64,000 nt of DNA from WHTI01 sp963756365 (GTDB taxonomy: Bacteria > Actinomycetota > CADDZG01 > WHSQ01): contig CAVWNF010000003.1 in assembly GCA_963756365.1 (NCBI GenBank), forward strand, positions 2,294,001 to 2,358,000, read 5' to 3'. Within the stretch, counting starts at the first letter, position 1. Every line of letters starts with the position of its first letter. A model generated the notes under the pieces. That model ran no database searches. It was not told where the DNA came from and worked only from the letters and a program-made list of their open reading frames with translations. A program made the translations under genes and the position numbers. Below, piece by piece: positions 16,523 to 25,181 of this stretch.

Positions 16523-17636
16523 ATGAGCGAACTCCTGCGCATCATCGGTGACGGAAAGAAGGTCGCCGATCAACCCGTACCCGATGGGCTTGGGGATAAG
16601 GAGCTCGTCGAGCTGTACCGATGGCTCGTCCGTCTGCGCGCGTTCGATGAGCGCGCGGTTGCGATGCAGCGACAGGGACGGATCGGCACCTACGCTCTCT
16701 ACTGGGGCGAGGAGGCAACGCAGGCGGGTCCTCTCTATGCACTCGAGGAGACCGACTGGATCTTCCCGTCGTACCGACAGAACTCGATCGGAATCCTGCG
16801 TGGGATACCCGGCCTCCGTGATCCTTGCGTGGTGGCGTGGATACGGTGGTGATGTCGGCTTCTACGACACCCGCGCATACAGGACGGGACCGATCTGCGT
16901 TCCGATCGGCACCCATCTCCCCCACGCGGTCGGTACCTCTTGGGCCGCGAAGATACGCGGCGAGCGCTCGGCTTCCCTCGCCTGGTTCGGCGACGGGGCC
17001 ACCTCCGAGGGCGACTTCCACGAGGCACTCAATTTCGCCTCCGTGTTCAAGACGGCAACGATCTTCTTCTGCACGAACAATCAGTGGGCGATCTCGACCC
17101 CAGTCACTGCTCAGATGGCCACCGAGACGGTCGCCGAGAAGGCGCTCGCCTACAACATGCCCGCCGTACGGGTGGATGGCTTCGACCCGTTGGCGTGCTG
17201 GAAGGCCACCAAGGACGCGGCTGACCGGGGCAGGGAGGGCGGTGGGCCGACCCTCATCGAGGCGTTCTGCTACCGGATCGGGGCGCACGGCACCGCCGAT
17301 GACCCTCGCCTCTACAGAGATGAGTCAGAGACAGAGAAGTGGCGAGCGCTCGAACCCGTTTCCCGCATGGCATCCTTCCTTGGGCGTCTAGGCATCCTCG
17401 GTACCGACGCAGCGCAGGAGATCCAGGAGGAAGCGAAGGCTTCGATCCAGGACGCAGTGAAGGAGATGGAAGCGATCGAACCCCCAGGGCTAGAGGTCAT
17501 CTTCCAGAATGTCTACGCGAAGAACCCACCCGAGTCGTTCGAAGAGGGGCTCGAAGAACTAAAGGCCGTCGGACAGCGCGAGATCGTGAAACCACTCAAC
17601 GCCGGTGGTGCAGATACTAAGAAAGAGAGTGAGTGA
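16523..17636 (+). CDS. bkdA: Branched-chain 2-oxoacid dehydrogenase E1-alpha, one frameshift
   Basis: The thiamine-diphosphate-binding alpha subunit of the E1 decarboxylase. The N-terminal part (ELVELYRWLVRLRAFDERAVAMQRQGRIGTY) is in one frame up to about 16810. The rest continues one base later with the ThDP/Mg motif GDGATSEGDFHEALNFA ending in NNQW. The phosphorylation-loop region YRIGAHGTADDPRLYR follows. Joined length is about 371 residues, normal for the family. The stop overlaps the E1-beta start by one base. An intact, conserved sequence on both sides of the shift argues for an indel error. It could alternatively act on pyruvate, but the leucine dehydrogenase neighbour favours branched substrates. 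Confidence 0.87.
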
Positions 17637-18646
17637 TGGCCGGTTCAACGATGGTCGAGGCGCTCAACCTCGCGCTACACCAGGCGATGGAAGCGGACGA
17701 TCGCGTCGTCATCCTGGGTGAAGACGTTGCCAAGACGGGCGGAGTCTTCCGCGTTACCCAAGGTCTCCTCGATAAGTTCGGCGAGGACCGCATCATCGAC
17801 ACCCCGCTGGCCGAGGCAGGCATCGTCGGCAGCGCGATCGGGATGGCGATCTACGGCCTTCTACCGGTCGTCGAGATCCAGTTCGATGCGTTCGTCTATC
17901 CGGGCTTCGAGCAGATCGTCGTCCACGCGGCTCGCTACGCGTGGCGCACCCAGGGCCAAGTCCCCGCGTCGATCGTCATCCGGATCCCCTACGGCGGCGG
18001 TGTTCGGGCTCCGGAACTCCACTCTGACAGCCCCGAGGCCCTGTTCTGCCATGTGCCCGGGCTGAAGGTCGTCTGCCCCACGACACCTGTTGATGCCCGC
18101 GACATGTTGCTCGCCGCGATCGAGGATCCAGACCCGGTCATCTTCATGGAACCGAAACGCATCTACCGCGCTGGTCGTCAGGAAGTCCCCGAAGAACTCC
18201 CCTTCGATCTGATGAACTCGAACGGAGAGGCCAGCGCCTTGCTGTCTACCGCACGGACGGCGCGCGAGGGCAGTGATCTTGCGATCATCACCTACGGCGC
18301 TACCGTTCCGATCTCGATCGAGGCCGCCGACAGACTGGCGGCCGAGCGCGGGATCGAAACCAAGGTCGTCGACCTTCGGTCACTATTCCCGATCGACGTT
18401 GATGCGATCGTCGCCGCAGCTCAGGAGTGCGGGCGGGTCCTCGTCGTCCACGAAGCCCCCCGCTCGGGTGGACTCGGAGCTGAAGTGTCGGCCCTCATCC
18501 ACGAGCGAGCGATCCTCGATCTCGAGGCACCGGTCATGCGCGTGACCGGTTTCGATGTCCCGTTCCCGCAGTTCGCCAACGAAGACGACTATCTCCCGAA
18601 CGTCGATCGCATCCTGCAGGGTGCGGACAAGGTGCTGGACTTCTGA
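17636..18646 (+). CDS. bkdB: Branched-chain 2-oxoacid dehydrogenase E1-beta
   Basis: A 336-residue transketolase-type beta subunit. Motifs include GEDVAKTGGVFRVTQGL, IIDTPLAEAGIVGSAIGMA, the IPYGGGVRAPELHSDSPEALF loop and VVDLRSLFPIDVDAI in the C-terminal transketolase domain. It forms an alpha2-beta2 E1 with the upstream gene. ATG at 17636 overlaps the E1-alpha stop (TGATG), and its own stop overlaps the E2 start in the same way. Three subunits are therefore translated as a coupled set. Confidence 0.93.
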   Translation: MAGSTMVEALNLALHQAMEADDRVVILGEDVAKTGGVFRVTQGLLDKFGEDRIIDTPLAEAGIVGSAIGMAIYGLLPVVEIQFDAFVYPGFEQIVVHAARYAWRTQGQVPASIVIRIPYGGGVRAPELHSDSPEALFCHVPGLKVVCPTTPVDARDMLLAAIEDPDPVIFMEPKRIYRAGRQEVPEELPFDLMNSNGEASALLSTARTAREGSDLAIITYGATVPISIEAADRLAAERGIETKVVDLRSLFPIDVDAIVAAAQECGRVLVVHEAPRSGGLGAEVSALIHERAILDLEAPVMRVTGFDVPFPQFANEDDYLPNVDRILQGADKVLDF

Positions 18647-19878
18647 TGCCTGATTTCAAGCTGCCCGACCTCGGAGAAGGAGTCACCGAAGCCGAGATCG
18701 ACCGTTGGTTGGTCAAAGAGGGAGACATCGTCAAGGAGGACGACTCGCTGGTCGAGTTGATCACCGACAAGGCGACGGCCGAGATCCCCTCGCCGTACGC
18801 AGGCGAGGTCACAAAGATCCATCACCAGGCGGGCGAGGTCATCCCCGTCGGCAGTGTGCTGATCACGATCGGCGAGGGCTCAGCCGTTCCTGCGCCGCCC
18901 ACACAGGACATCGCGACCCCGAAATCAGACCCAGCAGAAGGCGTGACTGCCACCGGCACGGCGCTTCCAGCCGTGGCCGTTCCTGACGTGTCCGAACCGG
19001 TGCGCGCGAGCAATGGTGCCGCCGTCAAGGCGATGCCCCCGGTGCGCAAGTTGGCGCGCGACCTCGGCGTGGACATCGGACGTGTGCGCGGATCCGGGCC
19101 GGGTGGGCGCGTGTTGCGCGCCGACATCGAAGCTGCTGCAACTGGCGGCACGACGGCACGAGGACCAGCCACTCCCAGCACCGGCGAACGCCGCGAGCCC
19201 GTCAAGGGCGTCAGGCGCATGATCGCCGAGCACATGCTGAAGGCGCACAACTCGATCCCCCCGGTCACTCACGTCGAGGAGTGTGACGTCACCGAGCTCG
19301 ACGCTCTGCGCAAGTTGATGAACAAGCGCAACGACAACGGCATCAAGCTCGCCTACCTACCGTTCATCATCAAGGCTGTGGCCGCCGGGCTGAAGAAGTA
19401 CCCGGCCCTCAACGCCTCGCTAGACGACGACGCTCAGGAGATCGTCTATTACTCCCGCTACGACATCGGGATCGCGACCGAGACGCCCCAGGGGTTGATG
19501 GTCCCCGTCGTTAGAGGGGTCGATGCGAAGTCGATCTACGAGATCGCGGCCGACATCAAGCGCCTCGCCAAGGAAGCGACGTCCGGGAAGATCAAGAGCG
19601 AGGACCTCAAAGGCGCGACCTTCACGATCACGAGCCCCGGCAAGTTCGCCGGCCTGATGGCGACCCCGATCATCTCGTACCCGCAGTCAGCGATCCTCGG
19701 TGTTCATCGCGCCGTTGATCGACCCTGGGTCGTTGACGACCAGATCGTGATCCGCAAGATCATGAACATCGGCGTGACCTTCGACCACCGGGTCATGGAC
19801 GGACTGACCGCGGCCAGCTTCAACCAGGAGATCGTGACGCTCCTACAACACCCCGGCCTCCTGGGCCTAGAGGCCTAG
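18646..19878 (+). CDS. bkdC: Dihydrolipoamide acyltransferase E2 of 2-oxoacid dehydrogenase complex
   Basis: A 410-residue E2. There is one N-terminal lipoyl domain with the lipoylated lysine in ITDKATAEI (about residue 43). An Ala/Pro/Thr-rich linker follows. Next is a peripheral-subunit-binding domain (PPVRKLARDLGVDIGRVRGSGPGGRVLRADI), then the catalytic acyltransferase domain ending in TFDHRVMDG, the H-x-x-x-D-G active site. The complex lacks an adjacent E3 lipoamide dehydrogenase gene, which must be supplied elsewhere. It could in principle be acetyl- rather than branched-acyl-specific. Confidence 0.93.
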   Translation: MPDFKLPDLGEGVTEAEIDRWLVKEGDIVKEDDSLVELITDKATAEIPSPYAGEVTKIHHQAGEVIPVGSVLITIGEGSAVPAPPTQDIATPKSDPAEGVTATGTALPAVAVPDVSEPVRASNGAAVKAMPPVRKLARDLGVDIGRVRGSGPGGRVLRADIEAAATGGTTARGPATPSTGERREPVKGVRRMIAEHMLKAHNSIPPVTHVEECDVTELDALRKLMNKRNDNGIKLAYLPFIIKAVAAGLKKYPALNASLDDDAQEIVYYSRYDIGIATETPQGLMVPVVRGVDAKSIYEIAADIKRLAKEATSGKIKSEDLKGATFTITSPGKFAGLMATPIISYPQSAILGVHRAVDRPWVVDDQIVIRKIMNIGVTFDHRVMDGLTAASFNQEIVTLLQHPGLLGLEA

Positions 19879-19896
19879 TCGGCCGAGCTCGGATGG

Positions 19897-21079
19897 CTAG
19901 GGACCAGGGCCGGCGCGGGTGGGTGGGGGTGTGAAGGTCCGATTGCCATAGGGGCCCGTCAGGATCCAGCCTTTGAAGGTCTTGAGGTAGTTGTGATCGG
20001 GGCAGAGCCAGTCGAGGTTGGCGAGTTCTGACTTCTGTTCGTACTTGAACTCCTTGGTGTGATCGATGACGAGGTGACGGGTTCGCCCGCATCCCGGGAC
20101 TCCGCAGACACGGCCCCTCGCCTCGAGCGCGCGCCTGACCCGGGCCGGGATCGTGCGGGTCAACCCGGTGACGTTCTTGATGTCGCAGCCGTCGGTGATC
20201 AGAGCCGAGACCCACGAGTCGCGCAGGATCGCGAGCCGCGGACTTGGCGGGGATCGGACCCACGCCGGAGATCTCGCACGTCTCGCCGTCTTCCACCTCG
20301 CCACGGAGCAGAGCCTGGTGATCGACCACCACATGCACGACCGCATCGGGGCCTCTCTTGGTCGGGGCGTCGTTGCAGTCCCTGGTGTGGCGGCAGCACT
20401 CGACGAGAGCGTCGGCCAGATCGGCGTCGTCTCCGTTCGCTCCCTTGGACTCGAAGCGGATGCGGGATGCGACCGGCTTGAGCGCGGCCATGATCTCAGC
20501 GCCGGCATCCGGGGTGAACAGCCCGTCGAGATGGAACGCGCCCTCGCCATCGAGCCACGACCGCAGGCGTCGCTTCTTGCGGATCGCCTCGTAGCGGGCG
20601 TCTTCATCGGGCAGCGCGGCCGCCCGTACCCGGGCGCACTCGTCCCGAAGCGACTTGAGGTCGCCGGTCTGCGCGGACCTAAGTAGCTCTTTCTCTTTCT
20701 TGGGGGCCGCCGAAGCTGCCGATGCGACTTCCTTGGCCTGCACCTCGCTGAGCTTGCCGGTCCTGAATGCCTGATCCACCCCGGGAAGGGAGCCCATCGC
20801 TTCCGCGGTCTTGAGCACGTCGAGGGCCTGAGAAGCCGAAGTCCCGGTCGCCTTGGCCATCCACTGAGCGGCGGACTTCTCGCCCGAACGGCGCCACGCG
20901 CCAGAATCCGCGAACCGGCGAGCGGCAAGCGCCTTGCCCACGGCGCAGATGCGCTCGCCGGAGGTGAACACCTCAACGAGCTCCTGAGCGAACGAGCTAT
21001 CGAGGACCTCGGGTTCGAGGTCGGCCACGACCCGCTCCAGCTCTTTGATGGCTACCTGAACATCTGAGATATCGAACAT
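19897..21079 (-). CDS. DUF222/13E12-like HNH endonuclease, one frameshift, SOS box at start
   Basis: The N-terminal 250 residues form a helical DUF222-type region (LVEVFTSGERICAVGKALAARRFADSGAWR, GTSASQALDVLKTAEAMGSLPGVDQAFRTGKLS). The C-terminal part is an HNH nuclease: VCGVPGCGRTRHLVIDHTKEF, then LCPDHN. Two C-x-x-C-like pairs and the H-x-x-x-H core are visible. Near 20240 the frame shifts by one base; joined length is about 394 residues. A perfect actinobacterial LexA box overlaps the ATG at 21079. Members of the mycobacterial 13E12 family are known to be SOS-induced in this way. Its DNA target and whether it is mobile are unknown. Confidence 0.85.
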
Positions 21080-21087
21080 ACGTTCGA
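21072..21087 (-). promoter_or_regulatory. LexA/SOS box overlapping the HNH gene start
   Basis: TCGAAC-ATAC-GTTCGA is a perfect match to the mycobacterial/actinobacterial LexA consensus TCGAAC-N4-GTTCGA. Its left arm includes the start codon of the HNH gene (ATG on the minus strand at 21079-21077). Bound LexA would block transcription or initiation directly. Confidence 0.85.
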
Positions 21088-21193
21088 CTATACACCCCTG
21101 TTTACACCGTTTCAACCCCATTTCCATATGTTTCAGTAGAGTTCGCTCCTCCGTCGCGTTGCCTCACGTTCTGGGCAGGTCCACCATGGATAT

Positions 21194-21862
21194 ATGCGTC
21201 CCCTCTGGGATCCTCGAGACCCGATCACGACCCTCGGACGTTTGCGTCAGAAGTACGCTCTGCTGCTGGTCGCCGTTCTGTTGGGATCAATCGCCGCTAC
21301 CACCTCTATAGCGACCCTCAGCGCGCGGGAAGACTCCTGCATGGGCGGACCCAGTGTCACCATCCTTCTCCGCCCATCCATCGATGGGCCGAGAGTCACC
21401 TTTGATGAGGCGATCGCCGGAGCCCGCTTTCCACTCCTATCGCCACCCGGGAACCTCCATGTCTCGGACGCATGGCTCTCGACGGACGGCACCGTCGTCC
21501 TCCTCCAGCTCGATGTCCCGATCGACGGTGACATCGACGGTCACCAGAACGCCACCGGCACGATCTACGTGAAGGAAATGGCGCGGCCGAAGAGCGAACG
21601 AGCCCCGTACCTTGACCGGTTACTCAAGAACTCCCGCGAGGCCCAAGAAGAAGAGATCGCCGGAACCCGAGCCATACTCCAACCGACGTGCTCGGAACTC
21701 GAGCCACCTAGGAGGATTGGGCCGCGACTTAGAACGGGCACCCTCGACTTCAGCGGCGGCTCCAGCTTGACCACGCTGAAGGAACTCGCTGCCGCCATGC
21801 TCGACCGCCCCGCCTCGGAACACGCTCGCTCGCGACTCCGCGCGTTCCGCTACCACCGCTAG
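21194..21862 (+). CDS. Hypothetical single-pass membrane or secreted protein
   Basis: A 222-residue protein with one N-terminal hydrophobic segment (YALLLVAVLLGSIAATTSIATL, about residues 21-42). An extracytoplasmic domain follows with a lone cysteine near each end (DSCMGG and PTCSELE), which could form a disulfide. I recognise no family. ATG at 21194 is the natural start, with AGGTCCACC loosely matching a ribosome binding site. It is divergent from the SOS-controlled HNH gene and convergent with the DUF58 cluster, so it is probably monocistronic. Confidence 0.5.
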   Translation: MRPLWDPRDPITTLGRLRQKYALLLVAVLLGSIAATTSIATLSAREDSCMGGPSVTILLRPSIDGPRVTFDEAIAGARFPLLSPPGNLHVSDAWLSTDGTVVLLQLDVPIDGDIDGHQNATGTIYVKEMARPKSERAPYLDRLLKNSREAQEEEIAGTRAILQPTCSELEPPRRIGPRLRTGTLDFSGGSSLTTLKELAAAMLDRPASEHARSRLRAFRYHR

Positions 21863-21875
21863 CAAAGACGGCTCC

Positions 21876-22427
21876 CTACTCGGGGTCTTTCCCTCCGGTT
21901 CGCGAGCGCCCCGACCATTGGATCCCTTCGGGGCGAGCGACCCGGGTTAGTACGCCGAAGGCGGTGGCGACGCACAGGGCGCCGACCCCGGCGACTAGGA
22001 CTCCGCCGTCGCCTCCATAGACGCCTGCGAAGAGCACGATGACGCCGCCCGCTAGTGCGATGGGAACGCTGTGGAGGAGGTCGCGCAAGCGCGCAACGAC
22101 CGCGAGGCGCTCGATGGAACGTTCCCTGCTCGCCGAGATCGAGATGTCGAAGGTCTCGATCAACAACACCAGCGCTATCCCGAACAGGGGAGCCGTGATC
22201 TCGATCGTCCCGCGTTCGAGGATGAGGACGGTCGCGTAGCCGACGACGATCATGACCAGGCCCGGGACCATCGCCCACCACGACGACAAGAGCACCGCTA
22301 CGACGATCGCGGCAAGGCCCGCAGCGCCGATGATGAGAACGCTCTCGTGGCCCGGGTAGAGGATCGTTGGGTAGAGCGCGAGTACCCCGGCGACGAGCAC
22401 CGTAAGGAAACGCGCTGCAAGCCTCAT
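21876..22427 (-). CDS. Membrane protein, last gene of MoxR/DUF58 cluster
   Basis: A 183-residue protein with five or six hydrophobic helices (FLTVLVAGVLALYPTILY, VLIIGAAGLAAIVVAVLL, MVPGLVMIVVGYATVLIL, a helix before ETFDISIS, and GGVIVLFAGVYG plus GVGALCVATAFGVL). A cytoplasmic loop with SASRERSIERLAVVARLRD lies in the middle. ATG at 22427 overlaps the DUF58 stop (ATGA), so it is translationally coupled to that gene. It has no recognised domain. Membrane proteins of this kind commonly accompany MoxR operons. Confidence 0.6.
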   Translation of the reverse strand: MRLAARFLTVLVAGVLALYPTILYPGHESVLIIGAAGLAAIVVAVLLSSWWAMVPGLVMIVVGYATVLILERGTIEITAPLFGIALVLLIETFDISISASRERSIERLAVVARLRDLLHSVPIALAGGVIVLFAGVYGGDGGVLVAGVGALCVATAFGVLTRVARPEGIQWSGRSRTGGKDPE

Positions 22428-23698
22428 GCAACCCCCGCCCGGTTCGTTAGATGGGCGACCTGAGCGAGGGACGCCTCTAGCCCACCCTCGCGTGCCCATC
22501 GCAGGACCGGGATGCCGGACCGTTGTAACTCGAACCTCATCGCCGCCCTCGTGGCCAGCCACAGCCGGTGAGCCACCAGATCCTCCGAGGCCGGCCGGGC
22601 TTCGATCGTGTCCTCATCGAGGGTCTCGACGACGATCACCTTGAAGCCCCGCTGCCGGAGGTCGAACAATGCAGTGAGAGAGCGATCGTCCGTGAGGGGA
22701 GAGAACGCGATCACCAGCGAACCCGGGGGAACGAGCTTGCGCGGAAGGATGTCGACCTCGCGCCACACGTAGCTGAACCCCGCCTCGAGGTCGAGCAGGA
22801 AATCGATGATCCGATAGGTCTGGGTTCTGCCCATCCCGCCCGACAGCCAGCGCAGCGTTCCGCCGAAGCTCACTATGCCGACGCGGTCTCGGTGCTTCAA
22901 GTAGTGACCCGCCAACGAGGCCGCACCGCGGACGGTCAGATCGAGGCTCGTCCGCTCTTCGGTCCCGACCTCGGAGAACGTATCGAGGAACAGGACGACA
23001 TCAGAGTTCTTCTCGGGGTGATGAAGGTTGACGTGGAGTTCGCCACGACGCGACGACACGCGCCAGTTGATGTGGCGAGGACTGTCACCGTGAGCGAAGG
23101 CCCTTACGGATGCGAACTCGATCCCGTCCCCCGATGAGCGCGCGACATCGCTGCCCGTGAATGCCTGTCGCGCGGGAGGACGAACCCGGGCTTTCAGGTT
23201 CTCCGGATGTGGATAGACCTTGACGAGGGTCGTGAGGTCGAGGATGCGCTCCGAGTAGCTCAAGGCATCGGCGCCCTTCACCCGGTATCCGACCCTCCCC
23301 AATCCGTAGGCGCCCCAGCGATCGGCGCGCAGGGTGATCCTGTGCTCGCTCGGACTGTCCGCTTCTAGCCAGAGGCTCGCGCGCCTCACCCCGTTGACCG
23401 GTACGAATCCGTACGGAAGGGCGAGGCCGATCTCGACCTCTCGGGCCGAAGGGCTCTCGACGCTGACGATCACGTCGAACTCATCGCCCTCGAACACCCG
23501 ATCTTCGGTGACATCGAAGGTGACCGAGATCTCGTCCTCATTGCCTCTAGCCACTGCTCGGGCAACGATCAAGAGGACGGGAGTTGCCATCGCCAGAAGC
23601 TCGGGAGTACCGGTCACGAAACCGCCGACTATCGCCAGGACCCCGATCGTTAAGTACGCGACCAGTTTCGGAGTCGTGCGGCCCATCAGGGCCGCCAC
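22424..23698 (-). CDS. DUF58 domain protein
   Basis: A 424-residue protein. Two N-terminal transmembrane helices (AYLTIGVLAIVGGFV and LLAMATPVLLIVARAVA) precede a beta-sandwich-like region. The DUF58 core follows: GIEFASVRAFAHGDSPRHINWRVSSRRGELHV, then VVLFLDTFSEVG, a degenerate VWA-like strand with an aspartate. Companion MoxR AAA ATPases remodel such proteins, and clusters of this type are linked to envelope stress and metalloprotein assembly in a few studied bacteria. The start overlaps the moxR end by 13 nt; an internal ATG at 23686 would give a 1-nt overlap. Confidence 0.85.
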   Translation of the reverse strand: MAALMGRTTPKLVAYLTIGVLAIVGGFVTGTPELLAMATPVLLIVARAVARGNEDEISVTFDVTEDRVFEGDEFDVIVSVESPSAREVEIGLALPYGFVPVNGVRRASLWLEADSPSEHRITLRADRWGAYGLGRVGYRVKGADALSYSERILDLTTLVKVYPHPENLKARVRPPARQAFTGSDVARSSGDGIEFASVRAFAHGDSPRHINWRVSSRRGELHVNLHHPEKNSDVVLFLDTFSEVGTEERTSLDLTVRGAASLAGHYLKHRDRVGIVSFGGTLRWLSGGMGRTQTYRIIDFLLDLEAGFSYVWREVDILPRKLVPPGSLVIAFSPLTDDRSLTALFDLRQRGFKVIVVETLDEDTIEARPASEDLVAHRLWLATRAAMRFELQRSGIPVLRWAREGGLEASLAQVAHLTNRAGVA

Positions 23699-24690
23699 TC
23701 GTCGTCGGCGGTCGCACCCCCCGCACCGCTGCGAGTCAAACCGGCCCCCGGTGTGGGGATCGAATCGAGAACGGTCGCGACGACGTCCTCACCCCTGACT
23801 CGCCGTACCCAGAGCTCGGGGCGGAGGGTGATGCGATGAGAGAGTGCAACGGGTGCAACCGCCTTCACATCCTCCGGGGTCACGTAATCGCGACCCGAGA
23901 GCAGTGCCTTACCGCGCGCCAGCTTCATGATCGCAAGCGCACCGCGAGGGCTCGCACCAACCTCGACATCGCCATGGCGCCGTGTAGCGGCAACGACATC
24001 AACGATGTAGTAGCCGATGGCCTCGCTCACGAACACGTCCTCGAGCGAAGCCTGCATCTCGAGTAAGCGCGCGCCATCGATGACCGTGGCGACCTCCGCC
24101 TCGTCGTTGCGGCGATCGAGTCTCCTCTTCAGCACTTCCCATTCGTCGCGTCGCTCCGGGTACCCAACCGAGGTGCGGAGGATGAAGCGGTCGAGCTGCG
24201 CCTCGGGCAAGGGATAGGTGCCCTCGAACTCGATCGGGTTCTCGGTAGCGATCACAACGAACGGTTGCTCGAGTACGTAGCTCTGATCGTCGAAGCTGAC
24301 CTGTCCCTCCTGCATCGCTTCGAGGAGCGCTGCTTGGGTCTTAGGTGGGGCCCGGTTGATCTCGTCGCCTAGCACGAAGTTCGTGAACAGCGGCCCTCTC
24401 TTGAACTCGAACTCACGTCTGCCCTGGTCATAGATCGAGGAGCCCGTGATGTCTTGCGGGAGTAGGTCCGGCGTGAACTGGATCCGGTTGAACTTGAGGC
24501 CTAGTGCCTGCGCGAACGATCGCGCCATGAGCGTCTTGGCCAGGCCGGGGTAATCCTCCAAGAGGATGTGTCCTCTGGAAAGAACGCCCAACAGGATCGT
24601 TTCGAGTACCGACCGCTTACCGACGATCACGCGCTCGACCTCGTCGAGCACCTCCATCGCGGTTCCCCTGGTCATCTCCAGCGTTGTCAT
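23686..24690 (-). CDS. moxR: MoxR-family AAA+ ATPase
   Basis: A 334-residue AAA+ chaperone. Walker A is in LLEDYPGLAKTLMAR, Walker B is NFVLGDEINRAPPKTQAALLEAMQEGQV, sensor 1 is VIATENPIEFEGTYPLPEAQLDRF, and the lid carries ASPRGALAIMKLARGKALL. These are standard for MoxR/RavA-type proteins. ATG at 24690 overlaps the upstream stop by 4 nt. It sits between two small membrane genes and DUF58, the common core of this cluster. It probably uses ATP to load or activate the DUF58 and membrane partners; the client is unknown. Confidence 0.92.
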   Translation of the reverse strand: MTTLEMTRGTAMEVLDEVERVIVGKRSVLETILLGVLSRGHILLEDYPGLAKTLMARSFAQALGLKFNRIQFTPDLLPQDITGSSIYDQGRREFEFKRGPLFTNFVLGDEINRAPPKTQAALLEAMQEGQVSFDDQSYVLEQPFVVIATENPIEFEGTYPLPEAQLDRFILRTSVGYPERRDEWEVLKRRLDRRNDEAEVATVIDGARLLEMQASLEDVFVSEAIGYYIVDVVAATRRHGDVEVGASPRGALAIMKLARGKALLSGRDYVTPEDVKAVAPVALSHRITLRPELWVRRVRGEDVVATVLDSIPTPGAGLTRSGAGGATADDEWRP

Positions 24691-25181
24691 GCTTCTTCGA
24701 TCCTCTCTATAAAGGTCAGGATGTCGGACGAGCGCACCACACCGGTGATCGGTGGAGACTCCCCGTTCAAGATCCACGCGAGGGAAGGGCCAAGTGCGTC
24801 GATCGCACGGGCCGGATCCGCGTCGGCGTCGATGTGGTGGTGATCGAGCAAGCGGTGGCGAACGATCCTGCCCAGCACCGGTCGCAAACGTGAATCGAAA
24901 TCATCGATCTGATACGCACTCCAGCCTGCGGATCGCTCCAGTCTCACGAGATCCAGAGGTCGATCGGGCGACAGCTTCGCCTGAAGCAGCATCCTTTCGA
25001 ACGGCGACGACCTCGCTCGCGAGGACGCGATCTCTACGGTGAAGCTCACCAGAGCGACGGCCAGCAAGACGAACAACGCGCCGGCCACGACCGCAGCTCT
25101 CCGCCCCGGGACCAGGTGTCCGACGATGTAGGCGGCGAAGATCACCGAGCCAGTCACGCCTATCGCCCCTTTGATGTTCAT
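24687..25181 (-). CDS. Small membrane protein of MoxR cluster
   Basis: A 164-residue protein with two N-terminal hydrophobic helices (VTGSVIFAAYIVGHLV and AAVVAGALFVLLAVALVSF). A cytoplasmic domain rich in charged residues follows, including RLRPVLGRIVRHRLLDHHHIDADADPARA. The H- and D-rich stretch resembles the RLxPxLRxLAxxRL motif I associate with small proteins next to MoxR in actinobacteria. It has 4-nt overlaps with both neighbours. Function unknown. Confidence 0.65.
   Translation of the reverse strand: MNIKGAIGVTGSVIFAAYIVGHLVPGRRAAVVAGALFVLLAVALVSFTVEIASSRARSSPFERMLLQAKLSPDRPLDLVRLERSAGWSAYQIDDFDSRLRPVLGRIVRHRLLDHHHIDADADPARAIDALGPSLAWILNGESPPITGVVRSSDILTFIERIEEA

Noticed and set aside
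19897..21079. A mobile intron or homing endonuclease inserted in a gene
   Set aside because: The HNH gene has the DUF222 region of free-standing 13E12-type proteins, lies between complete genes, and has no flanking repeats or split host gene.
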